A stretch of DNA of 34,122 nt from Pseudorhodobacter sp. (GTDB lineage: Bacteria > Pseudomonadota > Alphaproteobacteria > Rhodobacterales > Rhodobacteraceae). Shown in pieces: positions 21,078 to 30,779 of the stretch; the first letter of the stretch is position 1; every line of letters starts with the position of its first letter. Below the pieces are notes generated by a model. It did no database searches. It was not told the origin of the DNA and was given only the letters and a program-made list of their open reading frames with translations. Made by a program: the position numbers and the translations under genes. The DNA lies in the NCBI GenBank assembly GCA_029254215.1, contig JAQWYA010000166.1:1-34122 (forward strand). The letters are read 5' to 3'.

Positions 21078-22910
21078 ATGGACGATCAGAACAAAAATCT
21101 TATCCTCGCAACCGCTCTCAGTTTCGCTGTGATTCTGATCTGGCTTGTGCTCTTCCCACCAGAAGAGCCGGTTATTGACCCCAACGCCCCCGCGCAGATT
21201 ACAGCGACCGAAGCGGTGACTCCGACGGTCGCCGGAGCGGGCGGAGAGGCTGCGGCCCCGGCCGAAGCAGCCTCGGCCCAGCCGGAAGCCCCGCGCTTGT
21301 CGGTGGAAACACCGCGTCTGAAGGGCTCCCTTTCGTTGTTGGGCGGACGGTTTGACGATCTGTCGCTGAAAACCTATCGCGAGACGCTGGAACCCTCCTC
21401 CGAGATCGTGACGCTGCTCAGCCCGGTCGGCAAGCCCAAGGCGTTTTATGCGCTTTACGGCTGGACCGCAGCGGGCAGCCTTGCGAATGAGGATGTGCCC
21501 GGCCCGAATACGCTTTGGACCCAGACCGGCGGCGATGTTCTGGCCCCCGGAAATCCGGTTCAACTGAGCTGGAACAATGGCAAAGGCCTTGTTTTCACGC
21601 GCGATGTGAGTGTGGACGCGCTTTACATGTTCTCGATCACCCAATCGGTGCGGAACAACACCAGCCTGCCCGTCAGCCTTGCCCCCTATGGCATCGTGGC
21701 GCGTCACGGCCTGCCGGACGGCTTGCAAAACTTCTTTGTTTTGCATGAAGGCGTTGTGGGCCGCGTCGATGGCGAGTTGGAAGAAGTGAAATATAAGGAC
21801 ATCGTGGATTTGCCCGTTGTTCAGCGCGAGGCGGCCAATGCCAGCGTTAAAAATGCGGTGACGGATGGCTGGATCGGCTTCACCGATAAATATTGGATGA
21901 CGACGCTGATCCCCGAACAGGGAACGGCCTTCACGGCGGTGACGAAATATGTGGCCGCTGCCGATATCTACCAGACCGAGACCCGCAAGCCCCTGCTGAC
22001 GGTTGCGCCCGGCGCGACCGTCAGCAGCAATTCGCAGCTATTTGCCGGCGCGAAGGAGTGGGAGACGATCCGCAACTACCAAAACGACGGTGGCATCGCG
22101 GGCTTTATCGACAGCATCGACTGGGGCTGGTTCTTCTTCTTCACCAAGCCGATCTTTTCCGTGCTGCATTGGTTGAACGCGCAGATCGGCAATATGGGCC
22201 TTGCGATCATCGCGCTGACCTTCCTTCTGAAGGCGCTGGTCTTCCCGCTTGCTTATAAATCCTATGTCTCGATGGCGCGCATGAAGGAATTGCAGCCCGA
22301 GATGGAGGCGCTGAAAGAGCGCGTCGGCGAAGACAAGCAAAAGATGCAGCAAGAGATGATGAAGCTGTACAAGGAAAAGAAGGTGAACCCCGCCGCGGGC
22401 TGCCTGCCTATCCTGATCCAGATTCCGATTTTCTTCTCTCTTTACAAGGTGATCTTTGTAACCATCGAATTGCGCCACGCGCCGTTCTTTGGCTGGCTCA
22501 CGGATCTTTCGGCCCCCGACACCTCGTCGCTTTTCAACCTCTTTGGCTTGTTTCCCTGGGCCGCGCCGGAAAATGGCAGCATCCTTGCGCTGATCTTCAT
22601 CGGGGTTCTGCCCTTGCTGTTGGGCGTGTCGATGTGGCTGCAGCAAAAGCTGAACCCGACCCCCACGGACCCCACGCAGGCGATGATCTTTGCCTGGATG
22701 CCTTGGGTGTTCATGTTCATGCTGGGAAGTTTTGCAAGCGGGCTGGTGGTTTACTGGATCACCAACAACGTGATCACCTTCACGCAGCAATATGCGATCA
22801 TGAAAAGCCATGGCCATACGCCTGACCTCTTTGGCAACATCAAGGCCAGCTTCAAGCGCAAGCCAGCCCCGGCCCCGGTGCCGGAGAAAAAGGCCAAGAA
22901 GAAGCCATGA
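21078..22910 (+). CDS. yidC: Membrane protein insertase YidC
   Basis: A 610-residue inner-membrane insertase that works alone or with SecYEG. The first transmembrane segment is at about residues 8-27, followed by a proline/alanine linker (about 35-75) and a large periplasmic P1 domain. The conserved insertase core includes KPIFSVLHWLNAQIGNMGLAIIALTFLLKALVFPL (with the groove arginine in SMARMKELQPEM), GCLPILIQIPIFFSLYKV, and WLQQKLNP.PTDPTQAMIFAWMPWVFMFM. The C-terminal tail is basic (APAPVPEKKAKKKP), as expected for ribosome contact. The gene overlaps the MOSC gene by 4 bases and starts an operon that ends with engB. Confidence 0.97.
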   Translation: MDDQNKNLILATALSFAVILIWLVLFPPEEPVIDPNAPAQITATEAVTPTVAGAGGEAAAPAEAASAQPEAPRLSVETPRLKGSLSLLGGRFDDLSLKTYRETLEPSSEIVTLLSPVGKPKAFYALYGWTAAGSLANEDVPGPNTLWTQTGGDVLAPGNPVQLSWNNGKGLVFTRDVSVDALYMFSITQSVRNNTSLPVSLAPYGIVARHGLPDGLQNFFVLHEGVVGRVDGELEEVKYKDIVDLPVVQREAANASVKNAVTDGWIGFTDKYWMTTLIPEQGTAFTAVTKYVAAADIYQTETRKPLLTVAPGATVSSNSQLFAGAKEWETIRNYQNDGGIAGFIDSIDWGWFFFFTKPIFSVLHWLNAQIGNMGLAIIALTFLLKALVFPLAYKSYVSMARMKELQPEMEALKERVGEDKQKMQQEMMKLYKEKKVNPAAGCLPILIQIPIFFSLYKVIFVTIELRHAPFFGWLTDLSAPDTSSLFNLFGLFPWAAPENGSILALIFIGVLPLLLGVSMWLQQKLNPTPTDPTQAMIFAWMPWVFMFMLGSFASGLVVYWITNNVITFTQQYAIMKSHGHTPDLFGNIKASFKRKPAPAPVPEKKAKKKP

Positions 22911-23647
22911 CCCTGACGCTGGCACAGATTTGTCGCCACCCGATCAAGGCACACGGACGCGAGGATCTCGCGTCCGTTTTGCTTGAGGCGGGCGCCTGTC
23001 TGCCGGATGACCGCCGCTGGGCGGTGGCCCATGAGGCGGCCAAGCTGGTGGAGGGGTGGAACCCCTGCAACAACTTCCATCGCGGGGCGAAAGCGCCGGG
23101 GCTGATGGCGATCACCTCGGTGCTGGAGGGGGATCGGATCACCCTGCGCCACCCCGATCTGCCGGATCTCAGCTTCAAGCCGGATGCGCCCGAAGACCTG
23201 CCCGCCTTTCTGGCATGGCTGGCCCCGCTTGCCCCTTCGGACCGCGCGCAGCCTGCGCGGATCGTCTCGGCCGGGCGGGGGATGACGGATAGCGCCTTTC
23301 CGTCGATCTCGGTTCTGAGCCTCGCGTCGCTGGACGCGTTGGGACGGAAGCTGGGCCAAACCCTGTCGCCACATCGGTTCCGGGGCAATCTGTGGATTGA
23401 CGGCGCCGCCCCGTTTGCGGAATTCGACTGGATCGGGCGTGAGATTGCGATTGGCGACGCGGTGCTGCGGGTGGAAGAGCGGATCACCCGCTGCAAGGCG
23501 ACCATGGCCAACCCGGACTCCGGGCGGATTGATGCGGATACGCTTGGCGCGCTGGAAAGCGCTTATGGCCACCGGGATTTCGGGGTCTATGCCGTTGTTG
23601 TGAAAGGCGGCGCGATTGCCGTGTCGAATGAGGTTACGTTACGATGA
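22907..23647 (+). CDS. MOSC-domain protein
   Basis: The 246-residue protein begins with a MOSC N-terminal beta barrel (LAQICRHPIKAHGREDL...) and has a MOSC domain with RFRGNLWIDGAAPFAEFDWIGREIAIGDAVLRVEERITRCKATMANPDSG. The Cys of ITRCKAT is the conserved sulfur-relay cysteine. MOSC proteins pass sulfur or reduce N-hydroxylated compounds with a molybdenum cofactor; the exact role is not clear here. No moco-biosynthesis or partner reductase is nearby. It overlaps yidC and engB by 4 bases each, so it is translated as part of a tightly coupled trio. Confidence 0.88.
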   Translation: MTLTLAQICRHPIKAHGREDLASVLLEAGACLPDDRRWAVAHEAAKLVEGWNPCNNFHRGAKAPGLMAITSVLEGDRITLRHPDLPDLSFKPDAPEDLPAFLAWLAPLAPSDRAQPARIVSAGRGMTDSAFPSISVLSLASLDALGRKLGQTLSPHRFRGNLWIDGAAPFAEFDWIGREIAIGDAVLRVEERITRCKATMANPDSGRIDADTLGALESAYGHRDFGVYAVVVKGGAIAVSNEVTLR

Positions 23648-24297
23648 CTGCTTTGCCCTTTCCCTTGGCCGTCGAGCCTGAATTTGCCGATAAAGAAGCG
23701 GGCCGCCTGCTGTTTGCAGGGCCTGTGGATTTTGTGAAGGGCGTTGTGGCCATGTCCGGCCTGCCCGCCCCCGACCGCCCCGAGGTTTGCTTTGCGGGCC
23801 GCTCCAACGTGGGGAAATCGAGCCTTATCAATGCGCTTACGGGGCGGAAATCGCTGGCGCGCGCCTCGAACACGCCCGGTCGGACGCAAGAGATCAACTA
23901 TTTCGCCCTTGGGGCCGACCGCTATATGGTTGACCTCCCGGGCTACGGCTATGCCGAGGCGCCGGTGGCGATTGTGGCGAAATGGCAGGCGCTGTTGAAA
24001 AGCTATCTGGCCGGACGGCAGACCCTGCGCCGGGCCTTTGTGCTGATCGACACGCGCCATGGCGTCAAAGCGGTGGACGAAGAGATCATGGCGCTGCTGG
24101 ACCGATCCGCCGTGACCTTTCAGGCCGTGTTGACCAAAGCCGATAAGGTGAGCCTTGCCGAGCGCGAAAAAACGCTGGAACAGGTGCGCGGCGCGTTGTC
24201 GAATCACCCGGCGGCCTTCCCGGAGCTGGTTGTGACCAGTTCAGAAAAGGGCGACGGGATTGAAACCCTGCGGGCGATTATCGCGACGCTGGAATAG
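23644..24297 (+). CDS. engB: YihA/EngB-family ribosome biogenesis GTPase
   Basis: EngB is a small GTPase needed for 50S assembly. The 217-residue protein has GRSNVGKSSLINAL (G1), the RASNTPGRTQEINYF switch with its Thr (G2), DLPGYGYAEAP (G3), LTKADKVS (G4) and TSSEKGDG (G5). The length and layout are normal, with a short N-terminal extension. It overlaps the MOSC stop by 4 bases and ends 18 bases from the convergent SDR stop, with no clear terminator between. Confidence 0.95.
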   Translation: MTALPFPLAVEPEFADKEAGRLLFAGPVDFVKGVVAMSGLPAPDRPEVCFAGRSNVGKSSLINALTGRKSLARASNTPGRTQEINYFALGADRYMVDLPGYGYAEAPVAIVAKWQALLKSYLAGRQTLRRAFVLIDTRHGVKAVDEEIMALLDRSAVTFQAVLTKADKVSLAEREKTLEQVRGALSNHPAAFPELVVTSSEKGDGIETLRAIIATLE

Positions 24298-24315
24298 GGG
24301 TTGGGCGCGCCGCCC

Positions 24316-25047
24316 TCAGACGTGCTGCGCGCCGTTCACCTCAATCTCGGTCCCGGAAATATAGCTCGACTGCGGCGAGCAGAGGAACCAGATCGCATCC
24401 GCCACCTCAGAGGGCTGGCCCAAACGGCGCATCGGCAGCTGCGCCACGATCTTGTCAGTGCCCGGTGAGAGGATGGCTGTTTCCACCTCTCCGGGCGCGA
24501 TGGCATTGACGCGCACCCCCAAAGGCCCGAAATCATGCGCCATTTCGCGCGTCAGCGCGGCAAGCGCCGCCTTTGATGTGGCATAGGCCGCCCCGGCGAA
24601 TGGATGCACCCGCACCCCCGCAATCGAGGTGACGTTGACCACCGCGCCTTTGGCCGCCGTCAATTCTGCCTGCAGGCCCCGCGCCAGAATGACCGAGGCA
24701 AAGAAATTGACGTGAAAGACATGGCCCCATGTGCGCAGGTCGGTTTCAAGGGTGTTGAGCCGCTTGCCGCCCTCGCCCTTGGGCGAAATCCCGGCGTTAT
24801 TAACCAGCGCATCCAGACGACCGTTGATCTTGCCCTTGATCGTCTCGATCGCCTCGATGGTTTTCTTGGGGTCCGAGAGGTCGATCTGGATGTGGTTCTC
24901 CTCCCCTCCGGGCCAGGGGCAGCGGGGGTCGAACGGCTGGCGAGAGCAGGTCAGAACCCGCCAGCCTTCCGCCGAGAAGCGTTTGACCGTGGCGTGCCCG
25001 ATCCCGCGACTGGCCCCTGTCAATACGATTGTCTTTTGTTCGGTCAT
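24316..25047 (-). CDS. SDR-family oxidoreductase
   Basis: A 243-residue classical short-chain dehydrogenase/reductase. It has the cofactor motif [34 protein letters not shown] (catalytic Ser), [12 protein letters not shown] (Tyr-x3-Lys) and [12 protein letters not shown]. The substrate is not visible; FabG-like and sugar or steroid dehydrogenases share these motifs. The ATG at 25047 has AAAGGA about 12 bases upstream. It is convergent with engB and divergent from argB, with a 122-base spacer to the latter. Confidence 0.9.
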   Translation of the reverse strand: MTEQKTIVLTGASRGIGHATVKRFSAEGWRVLTCSRQPFDPRCPWPGGEENHIQIDLSDPKKTIEAIETIKGKINGRLDALVNNAGISPKGEGGKRLNTLETDLRTWGHVFHVNFFASVILARGLQAELTAAKGAVVNVTSIAGVRVHPFAGAAYATSKAALAALTREMAHDFGPLGVRVNAIAPGEVETAILSPGTDKIVAQLPMRRLGQPSEVADAIWFLCSPQSSYISGTEIEVNGAQHV

Positions 25048-25169
25048 GGCTGCGATTTCCTTTTGTTGCCTCGACCCTACGCTTCCTGACGGCGAAGGCA
25101 AGCACGGGCGGGCCTTGGCAGGGGGGAGCAAACGGGCTACCAATAGAGGACAAGCAGGAAAGCCCCAAA

Positions 25170-26069
25170 ATGAAGAAACAGTTGGCAAATATGCGTGATT
25201 CCATAGCGACGGCCCGGACCCTGAACGAAGCTCTGCCCTATTTGCAGCGCTACACGGGGGCGATTGTTGTCATCAAGTTCGGCGGCAACGCGATGGGCGA
25301 TGACGAGGCGATGATGGAATTCGCGCAGGACATCGTTCTGATGCGGCAAGTGGGCGTGAACCCGGTTGTCGTGCATGGCGGTGGGCCCATGATCAACTCG
25401 CTTCTGTCGAAACTGGGGATCAAATCGGAATTTGTGCGCGGCAAGCGCGTCACCGATGCCGCCACCGTGGAAGTGGTGGAGATGGTGCTGTCGGGCCTTG
25501 TGAACAAACGGATCGTGCAGGCGATCAATGATGCGGGCGGGCGGGCCGTGGGGATCTCGGGCAAGGACGATGACCTGATGGTCTGTGAGCAGGACGACCC
25601 GGAACTCGGCTTTGTGGGCCGCCCGCGCGATATGCGGGTGCAGGTGCTGCGCGATATGTTCAACGCGGGGATCATCCCCGTGGTGGCCCCGGTCGGCCCC
25701 GGCGACAATGGTGAGACGTTCAACGTCAACGGCGACACAGCGGCGGGTGCGATTGCGGGCGCGCTGCGGGCAGATCGTCTGCTGCTGCTGACCGATGTTT
25801 CCGGCGTCAAGAATGCCGAGGGCGAGGTGATTACCCAGCTTTCCCCCGAAGAGGTTCGCGACCTGACCGACAAGGGCGTGATCGCGGGCGGGATGATCCC
25901 CAAGACCGAAACGGCCCTGGCGGCCATCGAGGCTGGGGTGCGCGCGGTGGTTATCCTTGACGGGCGCATTCAGAATGCCTGCCTGCTGGAGCTGTTCACC
26001 GATCACGGCGCGGGGTCCTTGATCCGCTCCGCCGAAGTGGAGCCGCGCGTAAAACCCCGCGAGGAATGA
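25170..26069 (+). CDS. argB: Acetylglutamate kinase
   Basis: ArgB phosphorylates N-acetylglutamate, the second step of arginine synthesis. The 299-residue protein shows [70 protein letters not shown] and [29 protein letters not shown]. Its N-terminal helix ([30 protein letters not shown]) is typical of arginine-inhibited or PII-regulated hexameric forms, so feedback control is likely. The ATG at 25170 has AGGAAAG upstream; the frame is open 47 codons further without similarity. It overlaps the next gene by 4 bases. Confidence 0.96.
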   Translation: MKKQLANMRDSIATARTLNEALPYLQRYTGAIVVIKFGGNAMGDDEAMMEFAQDIVLMRQVGVNPVVVHGGGPMINSLLSKLGIKSEFVRGKRVTDAATVEVVEMVLSGLVNKRIVQAINDAGGRAVGISGKDDDLMVCEQDDPELGFVGRPRDMRVQVLRDMFNAGIIPVVAPVGPGDNGETFNVNGDTAAGAIAGALRADRLLLLTDVSGVKNAEGEVITQLSPEEVRDLTDKGVIAGGMIPKTETALAAIEAGVRAVVILDGRIQNACLLELFTDHGAGSLIRSAEVEPRVKPREE

Positions 26070-26716
26070 CCTCCCTTTCCCAGATTTCCGACCTTGCCGC
26101 ACAACAGGGCCTCGCGGTTCTGGGCGGGTTTCGGGCTGGGCCAGAGGATGGCTTGCCACAGGGCTGTCAGACCTTGCTGCTGCTGGGGCCGCTGGAGCCG
26201 GGGTTCTGGGCGCGGTTCACCCTGTCGCCGGAATGGCAGGATGGCGCGCCCGACCCGATGGATCGCTGGTCCCGGCGGGTGGTCGGGCATCTGGCCTGCG
26301 GGCTGGGGGCCAAGGCGCTGTTTCCCTTTGGCGGGCCGCCTTGGCATCCGTTCTACAGTTGGGCGGTGAAATCCGGGCAGGTCTGGGAAAGCCCGGTGCG
26401 GCTTTTGGTGCAACGGGACGCGGGGCTGATGGTCTCCTTTCGGGGCGCGCTGGCGCTGAAAGAGGCGCTTGACGTGGCCCTGCCCTCCCCCTCCCCCTGT
26501 GAGCCTTGTGCGCGGCCCTGCCTGACGGCCTGCCCCGTCTCGGCGCTGGGGCCTGACGGCTATGACGTTCCGAAATGCCACGCCTATCTGGACAGCCCCG
26601 AGGGCGCGGAGTGCATGACGCAAGGCTGTGCCGTTCGTCGCGCTTGCCCCGTGTCTATTGCCTATGCAAGACTGCCTGACCACTCCGCCTATCACATGAG
26701 GCAATTTCACAAATGA
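26066..26716 (+). CDS. Ferredoxin-like iron-sulfur protein, function unknown
   Basis: I do not recognise a named function for this 216-residue protein. Its C-terminal quarter carries two Cys groups: [13 protein letters not shown] (Cys145, 148, 152, 156) and, further on, CHAYL (171) with [14 protein letters not shown] (183, 188, 194). This resembles the 4Fe-4S part of QueG-like epoxyqueuosine reductases, but the N-terminal catalytic domain of QueG is absent. The N-terminal 130 residues contain a hydrophobic [12 protein letters not shown] stretch and [13 protein letters not shown], unlike QueG. It overlaps argB and the next gene by 4 bases, which suggests coupled expression. Cluster number and type are inferred, not shown. 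Confidence 0.8.
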   Translation: MTSLSQISDLAAQQGLAVLGGFRAGPEDGLPQGCQTLLLLGPLEPGFWARFTLSPEWQDGAPDPMDRWSRRVVGHLACGLGAKALFPFGGPPWHPFYSWAVKSGQVWESPVRLLVQRDAGLMVSFRGALALKEALDVALPSPSPCEPCARPCLTACPVSALGPDGYDVPKCHAYLDSPEGAECMTQGCAVRRACPVSIAYARLPDHSAYHMRQFHK

Positions 26717-27219
26717 CCAAGCGCCTGATCCTCACCCGCCATACGAAATCCAGTTGGGACGACCCGCTGACCCCAGATCATGACCGCCGACTGAATGCGC
26801 GTGGCATCGCGGCGGCGGCTGACTTGGGCGGCTGGCTCGCCTCGCGCGGATATGTCCCGCAAGAAGTGCTCTGTTCCGACGCGAAGCGGACGCAGGAAAC
26901 ATGGGCCGGGCTGGCTGCCCAGCTTCCCGGAGAGGCGGGCTTGCTGCTGAAACCCGCGCTTTACAACGCGGGGCCGGATGTGATGCTGGCGGTGCTGCGC
27001 CATGCCAAGGCCGATACGGTGATGATGCTGGCGCATAATCCCGGCATTGCGGATTTCGCGAATCGTCTGGTGGCGCATGCGCCGCTGAACCCGGAGTTCA
27101 GCCGCTATCCGACGGGGGCGACGCTGGTGGCGGAGTTTGATGTGAGTGATTGGGCCGAAGTCAGCTATGGCAGCGGCGTGGCGCTGGATTTCATCGTCCC
27201 GCGCGAGATTATGGCCTGA
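26713..27219 (+). CDS. SixA-like histidine phosphatase
   Basis: The 168-residue protein belongs to the histidine phosphatase (phosphoglycerate mutase-like) superfamily. The RHG motif is RHT here (Arg9, His10), in LILTRHTKSSWDDP, as in SixA, where it is RHG/RHA-like. The second-half motifs SDAKRTQETW and MLAHNPG supply further Arg and His. SixA removes phosphate from phosphohistidine on HPt domains, but other substrates are possible, so the name is a family label only. It follows the ferredoxin-like gene with a 4-base overlap. Its stop lies 24 bases before a strong bidirectional terminator. Confidence 0.88.
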   Translation: MTKRLILTRHTKSSWDDPLTPDHDRRLNARGIAAAADLGGWLASRGYVPQEVLCSDAKRTQETWAGLAAQLPGEAGLLLKPALYNAGPDVMLAVLRHAKADTVMMLAHNPGIADFANRLVAHAPLNPEFSRYPTGATLVAEFDVSDWAEVSYGSGVALDFIVPREIMA

Positions 27220-27243
27220 CGGTTATACGTCTGTTCGGAATTG

Positions 27244-27271
27244 AAAAAGGGGGGCGCTTGCCCCCCTTTTT
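27244..27271. terminator. Bidirectional rho-independent terminator
   Basis: A perfect 12-bp stem (AAAAAGGGGGGC at 27244-27255, GCCCCCCTTTTT at 27260-27271) with a GCTT loop. It lies between two convergent genes, the SixA-like gene and bztD, and its A/T arms give a U tract on both strands. Confidence 0.92.
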
Positions 27272-27287
27272 GCATGTCTGACGCAGA

Positions 27288-28079
27288 TCAGTGACCGAGG
27301 ATCTGGCTGAGGAACAGCTTTGTCCGCTCGGATTTCGGGTTGTTGAAGAACTCATAGGGTTCGTTCTGTTCGACGATCTGGCCTTGGTCCATGAAGATCA
27401 CGCGGTTGGCCACGGCTTGGGCAAAGCCCATTTCATGGGTCACGCAGAGCATGGTCATGCCCTCTTCGGCCAGCTCGATCATCGTGTCGAGCACTTCCTT
27501 GATCATCTCGGGGTCAAGCGCCGAGGTCGGTTCGTCGAACAGCATGATGCGCGGCTTCATGCAGAGCGAGCGGGCAATCGCCACACGCTGCTGCTGACCA
27601 CCCGAAAGCTGGCCGGGGTATTTATGGGCCTGTTCCGGGATCTTGACCTTCTTGAGGTAGTGCATCGCCACTTCCTCGGCCTCTTTCTTGGGCGTCTTGC
27701 GCACCCAGATCGGGGCGAGGGTGAGGTTCTCCATGATGGTCAGATGCGGGAAAAGGTTGAAGTGCTGAAACACCATCCCCACCTCGGAGCGCACCTTGTC
27801 GATGTTCTTGAGGTCAGAGCTCAGCTCCGTCCCGTCCACGATGATCTGGCCCTGCTGGTGTTCCTCCAGCCGGTTGATGCAGCGGATCATCGTCGATTTG
27901 CCCGACCCGGAGGGGCCGGCGATAACGATCCGCTCACCGCGGTTGACGGTCAGGTTGATGTCCTTGAGGACGTGGAAGGTGCCGTACCACTTGTTCATGC
28001 CAGTGATCTGGATCGCGACTTCGTCGCTGACCTGCATCTGGCTGCGATCAATATCGCGGTCTGCAATTGCTTCGGACAT
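27288..28079 (-). CDS. bztD: Amino-acid ABC transporter ATP-binding protein BztD/AapP
   Basis: The ATPase of a general/glutamate-type amino-acid importer (263 residues). It has Walker [11 protein letters not shown]-loop [12 protein letters not shown], signature [15 protein letters not shown] and Walker B ILLF-like [13 protein letters not shown], followed by the H-loop CVTHEMGFA. It matches AapP of rhizobia and BztD of Rhodobacter. It is the last gene of the bztABCD run, 11 bases after bztC, and ends at the perfect terminator at 27244-27271. The N-terminal 20 residues are a polar extension. Confidence 0.95.
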   Translation of the reverse strand: MSEAIADRDIDRSQMQVSDEVAIQITGMNKWYGTFHVLKDINLTVNRGERIVIAGPSGSGKSTMIRCINRLEEHQQGQIIVDGTELSSDLKNIDKVRSEVGMVFQHFNLFPHLTIMENLTLAPIWVRKTPKKEAEEVAMHYLKKVKIPEQAHKYPGQLSGGQQQRVAIARSLCMKPRIMLFDEPTSALDPEMIKEVLDTMIELAEEGMTMLCVTHEMGFAQAVANRVIFMDQGQIVEQNEPYEFFNNPKSERTKLFLSQILGH

Positions 28080-28090
28080 GGTCGTCTCCC

Positions 28091-29386
28091 TTAACGGTGG
28101 TCTGTTTTCAGCTTGTTTTCAAGGTATTGCGAGTACCGAGACATGCTGAAGCAGAAGATGAAGAAACACAGAGCGATAAACCCGAACAGTTCCCAATAGA
28201 TCCCGTTCCAGTTGCTGTCTGCGCGAATGGCGTTCGAAAGGCCGATCGGATCAAGGATGCCGATGAAGACAACCAGCGTGGTGTCCTTGAACAGGCCGAT
28301 GAAGGTGTTAACGATACCGGGGATCGAGATTTTCAGCGCCTGCGGCATGATGATCAGCCGGTGCGCCTTCCAATAATCGAGCCCGAGGGCGTCAGCGGCC
28401 TCATACTGGCCCTGCGGCAGGGCGGCGAGGCCCCCCCGGATCACCTCGGCCATATAGGCCGCGGCAAAGAGGGTCACCATGATCACCACGCGCAGCACGA
28501 TGTCGAAATTCGTGCCCGGCGGCAGGAAGTAGTTCAACAGCAAGGAGGCGGTGAACAGCAGGGTGATCAGCGGCACGCCGCGAATGAACTCGATAAAGCC
28601 GACGCAGATCCATTTGACCAACAGCAGGTCGGATTTCCGACCCAGCGCCAGCAAAACCCCGATCGGCAGCGACAGGGCGATGCCTGTGACGCCGATGATG
28701 ATGGAGATCATGAAGCCGCCAAACTCATCCGAGTCGATCTTGCGGATGCCGATGGGAAGAGCCTCTGACAAGGCGCCGGAAATCGGCCCCAGAAGGAACA
28801 GCCAGAACAGGATCGGCACCAGAACGGCGGCAATCGTGGCCAACAGCATGTTTTTCACCAAGGCGCGATAGACGGCATAGCCGATCCCAAAACCAAGCAT
28901 CCCAACGACGGAGAACCAGATCGTCCCGCCCCAAAGCAGCCAGAAGGCTAGCGCCGGGAAGATGGCCGAGAACCACAAGACCTTGCGCGGAACCGATTCA
29001 AACAGGATCGGGGCCATCGCGACGATCATCAGAACGAAGGCGAGGGTTGGGCGCCAATAGGCCTCTGGCGGGTAGAAGCCAAAGAGCAACTGGTGCCAAC
29101 GGTCTTTGATGACGCCAAAGCAGGCGGCATTCACGCCGTTCAGAATCTCGCGGCATTCGGCCAAGCTATTGGCATTCCAGACGGAATACAGGAACCACGG
29201 GCCGATATGCCCCACCAGCCAATACACGCAGTAAAGGCCGACAAGGGTCGCGATCGTGTTGAAGGGGCCGGAAAAGAGGTTGGTACGGATCCAGAGGACC
29301 GGACCAGCCGCAGTGATCGGCGGCGCTTGTTCGGTGAGCATGGTTGTCCGAACATAGGCGATGTTATTCTTGGACGGATTTGCCAT
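28091..29386 (-). CDS. bztC: Amino-acid ABC transporter permease BztC/AapM
   Basis: A 431-residue permease. A long N-terminal half with several hydrophobic segments and a periplasmic loop containing a Cys pair ([14 protein letters not shown]) precedes the classical permease core. That core has [77 protein letters not shown]; the EAA-type loop for ATPase contact is included. AAGGAG lies 7 bases before the ATG. It begins one base after the bztB stop, so it is probably translationally coupled. Permease size and layout match Rhodobacter BztC and Rhizobium AapM. Confidence 0.94.
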   Translation of the reverse strand: MANPSKNNIAYVRTTMLTEQAPPITAAGPVLWIRTNLFSGPFNTIATLVGLYCVYWLVGHIGPWFLYSVWNANSLAECREILNGVNAACFGVIKDRWHQLLFGFYPPEAYWRPTLAFVLMIVAMAPILFESVPRKVLWFSAIFPALAFWLLWGGTIWFSVVGMLGFGIGYAVYRALVKNMLLATIAAVLVPILFWLFLLGPISGALSEALPIGIRKIDSDEFGGFMISIIIGVTGIALSLPIGVLLALGRKSDLLLVKWICVGFIEFIRGVPLITLLFTASLLLNYFLPPGTNFDIVLRVVIMVTLFAAAYMAEVIRGGLAALPQGQYEAADALGLDYWKAHRLIIMPQALKISIPGIVNTFIGLFKDTTLVVFIGILDPIGLSNAIRADSNWNGIYWELFGFIALCFFIFCFSMSRYSQYLENKLKTDHR

Positions 29387-29387
29387 C

Positions 29388-30641
29388 TCAACGCTCCTTC
29401 AATTTGACGGAATTGTTGTAGACGTTCATCGCACCGGAGATGATCAGGCTTGCCGTCAGATAGGTCACCATCAGCAAGAGCATACACTCCAACTCGCGGC
29501 CGGTCTGGTTCAGCGTGATGCCCCCAAGGGTGGAGCGCATGTCCATATAGCCCACGGCAATCCCCAGCGAGGTGTTCTTGGTGATGTTGAGGTATTGCGA
29601 AATCAGCGGCGGGATGATGACCCGAAGCGCCTGCGGCAGGATCACAAGGTTCATCGTCCGGTTCGGGCGCAGGCCCAGCGCGAAGGCAGCCTCGGTCTGA
29701 CCCTTGGAGATGGCAAGGATACCTGCGCGCACGTTCTCTGCGATGAAGGCGCCGGTATAGACCGAAAGCGCCAGCCACATCGCAGTGAACGAGTTGCGCA
29801 TATAGCTGCCGCCCTGAAAGTTGAAGCCTTGCAGCGTCGGGTAATCCAGATGGAAGCCAAGGGCTGCCAGGACCGCGATCAGCGGGGCGAAGAGGATCAG
29901 TAGGGATTTCCACCAGGTCACGGGACGGTCGCCGGTTGCCTCTTGAACTGCCGAGGCATGGCGGCGCAGGCGGATATTGGCGTAGATGCTGCCAATCACC
30001 ACAGCCGAGATCAGCAGGAAGTTGATGCTGACAGAGATCACGCCGAGGTTGATCGCGCCCAGCGACTGGGTGAACAGCGGACCCGGCACATAGACGCCGC
30101 GGTTGGTGATGGCCACGGTGTCAAAAAACAGCATCGAGGCGGTCGGATTCTCACCCCGGAAGGCGTTCGGGGCGGGGGTTGCCTCGGTCAGAACGGCGAA
30201 GATGATGACGATCCACAGAAGAACCGGGACGTTGCGGAACATCTCGACATAGAGGTTCATGAGTTGCGAGATTATCCAGTTTTTCGACAGACGCAAAACG
30301 CCGGCGATAACGCCGATCACGGTCGCGGTGACGCAGGAAAACAGGGCCAAGAGCAGGGTGTTGAGCAATCCGACGGCCCAGGCACGACCATGGCTGCTGT
30401 CGTTGGTATACTCGATCAGACGCTGGTTGATGTCGTACCCGGCCCGCACATCGAGAAAGCCGAAGTTGAAGTCCTTGCCCAGTGCGCTGAGGTTGGTGAT
30501 CGTATTGTCGATCAACCAGACCGCGCCCGCCATGAACAGGAACATGAACACGACCTGAATGGTCATCGATCGGTAGCGCGTATCGTAGATCAGCATCCCC
30601 AGGCGGAAGGATCCGGCCTGATTTTCAGACGTTGTCGCCAT
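29388..30641 (-). CDS. bztB: Amino-acid ABC transporter permease BztB/AapQ
   Basis: A 417-residue membrane permease, partner of BztC. It has NLYVEMFRNVPVLLWIVIIFAV in the middle and MWLALSVYTGAFIAENVRAGILAISKGQTEAAFALGLRPNRTMNLVILPQALRVIIPPLISQYLNITKNTSLG (EAA loop) near the end. The N-terminal region contains extra hydrophobic segments and a periplasmic stretch, as in AapQ. The start at 30641 has no ideal ribosome site, but a GGGGGTACC run lies 6 bases before it. It is separated from bztA by 138 bases that hold a strong hairpin, so its level may be lower than that of the binding protein. Confidence 0.93.
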   Translation of the reverse strand: MATTSENQAGSFRLGMLIYDTRYRSMTIQVVFMFLFMAGAVWLIDNTITNLSALGKDFNFGFLDVRAGYDINQRLIEYTNDSSHGRAWAVGLLNTLLLALFSCVTATVIGVIAGVLRLSKNWIISQLMNLYVEMFRNVPVLLWIVIIFAVLTEATPAPNAFRGENPTASMLFFDTVAITNRGVYVPGPLFTQSLGAINLGVISVSINFLLISAVVIGSIYANIRLRRHASAVQEATGDRPVTWWKSLLILFAPLIAVLAALGFHLDYPTLQGFNFQGGSYMRNSFTAMWLALSVYTGAFIAENVRAGILAISKGQTEAAFALGLRPNRTMNLVILPQALRVIIPPLISQYLNITKNTSLGIAVGYMDMRSTLGGITLNQTGRELECMLLLMVTYLTASLIISGAMNVYNNSVKLKER

Positions 30642-30739
30642 TTCTTAGGTACCCCCTGCGTTTGAACCGGCGCATTTTCGCGCTCTGATGCTGCTGCGTT
30701 GTGCAGGCGCATCCGTCAAACAAGCTGTCGTCATGGAAA

Positions 30740-30766
30740 AAAGGGCGCACCTCGGGTGCGCCCTTT
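30740..30766 (-). terminator. Terminator-like hairpin between bztA and bztB
   Basis: AAAGGGCGCACC (30740-30751) and GGTGCGCCCTTT (30755-30766) form a perfect 12-bp stem with a 3-base loop. On the minus strand it is followed by TTTTTT, a full terminator with partial read-through expected. It lies 14 bases after the bztA stop. Confidence 0.85.
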
Positions 30767-30779
30767 CTAAAGTCAGGTC

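Noticed and set aside
20607-21746. A 379-codon minus-strand open frame across the EAL end and the yidC start
   Set aside because: It runs antisense over two confident genes and shows no protein family features.
25098-25140. TTGGCA-N17-TACCAA before argB
   Set aside because: The -10 box matches the consensus at only three positions, so the pair is not distinguishable from chance in GC-rich DNA.
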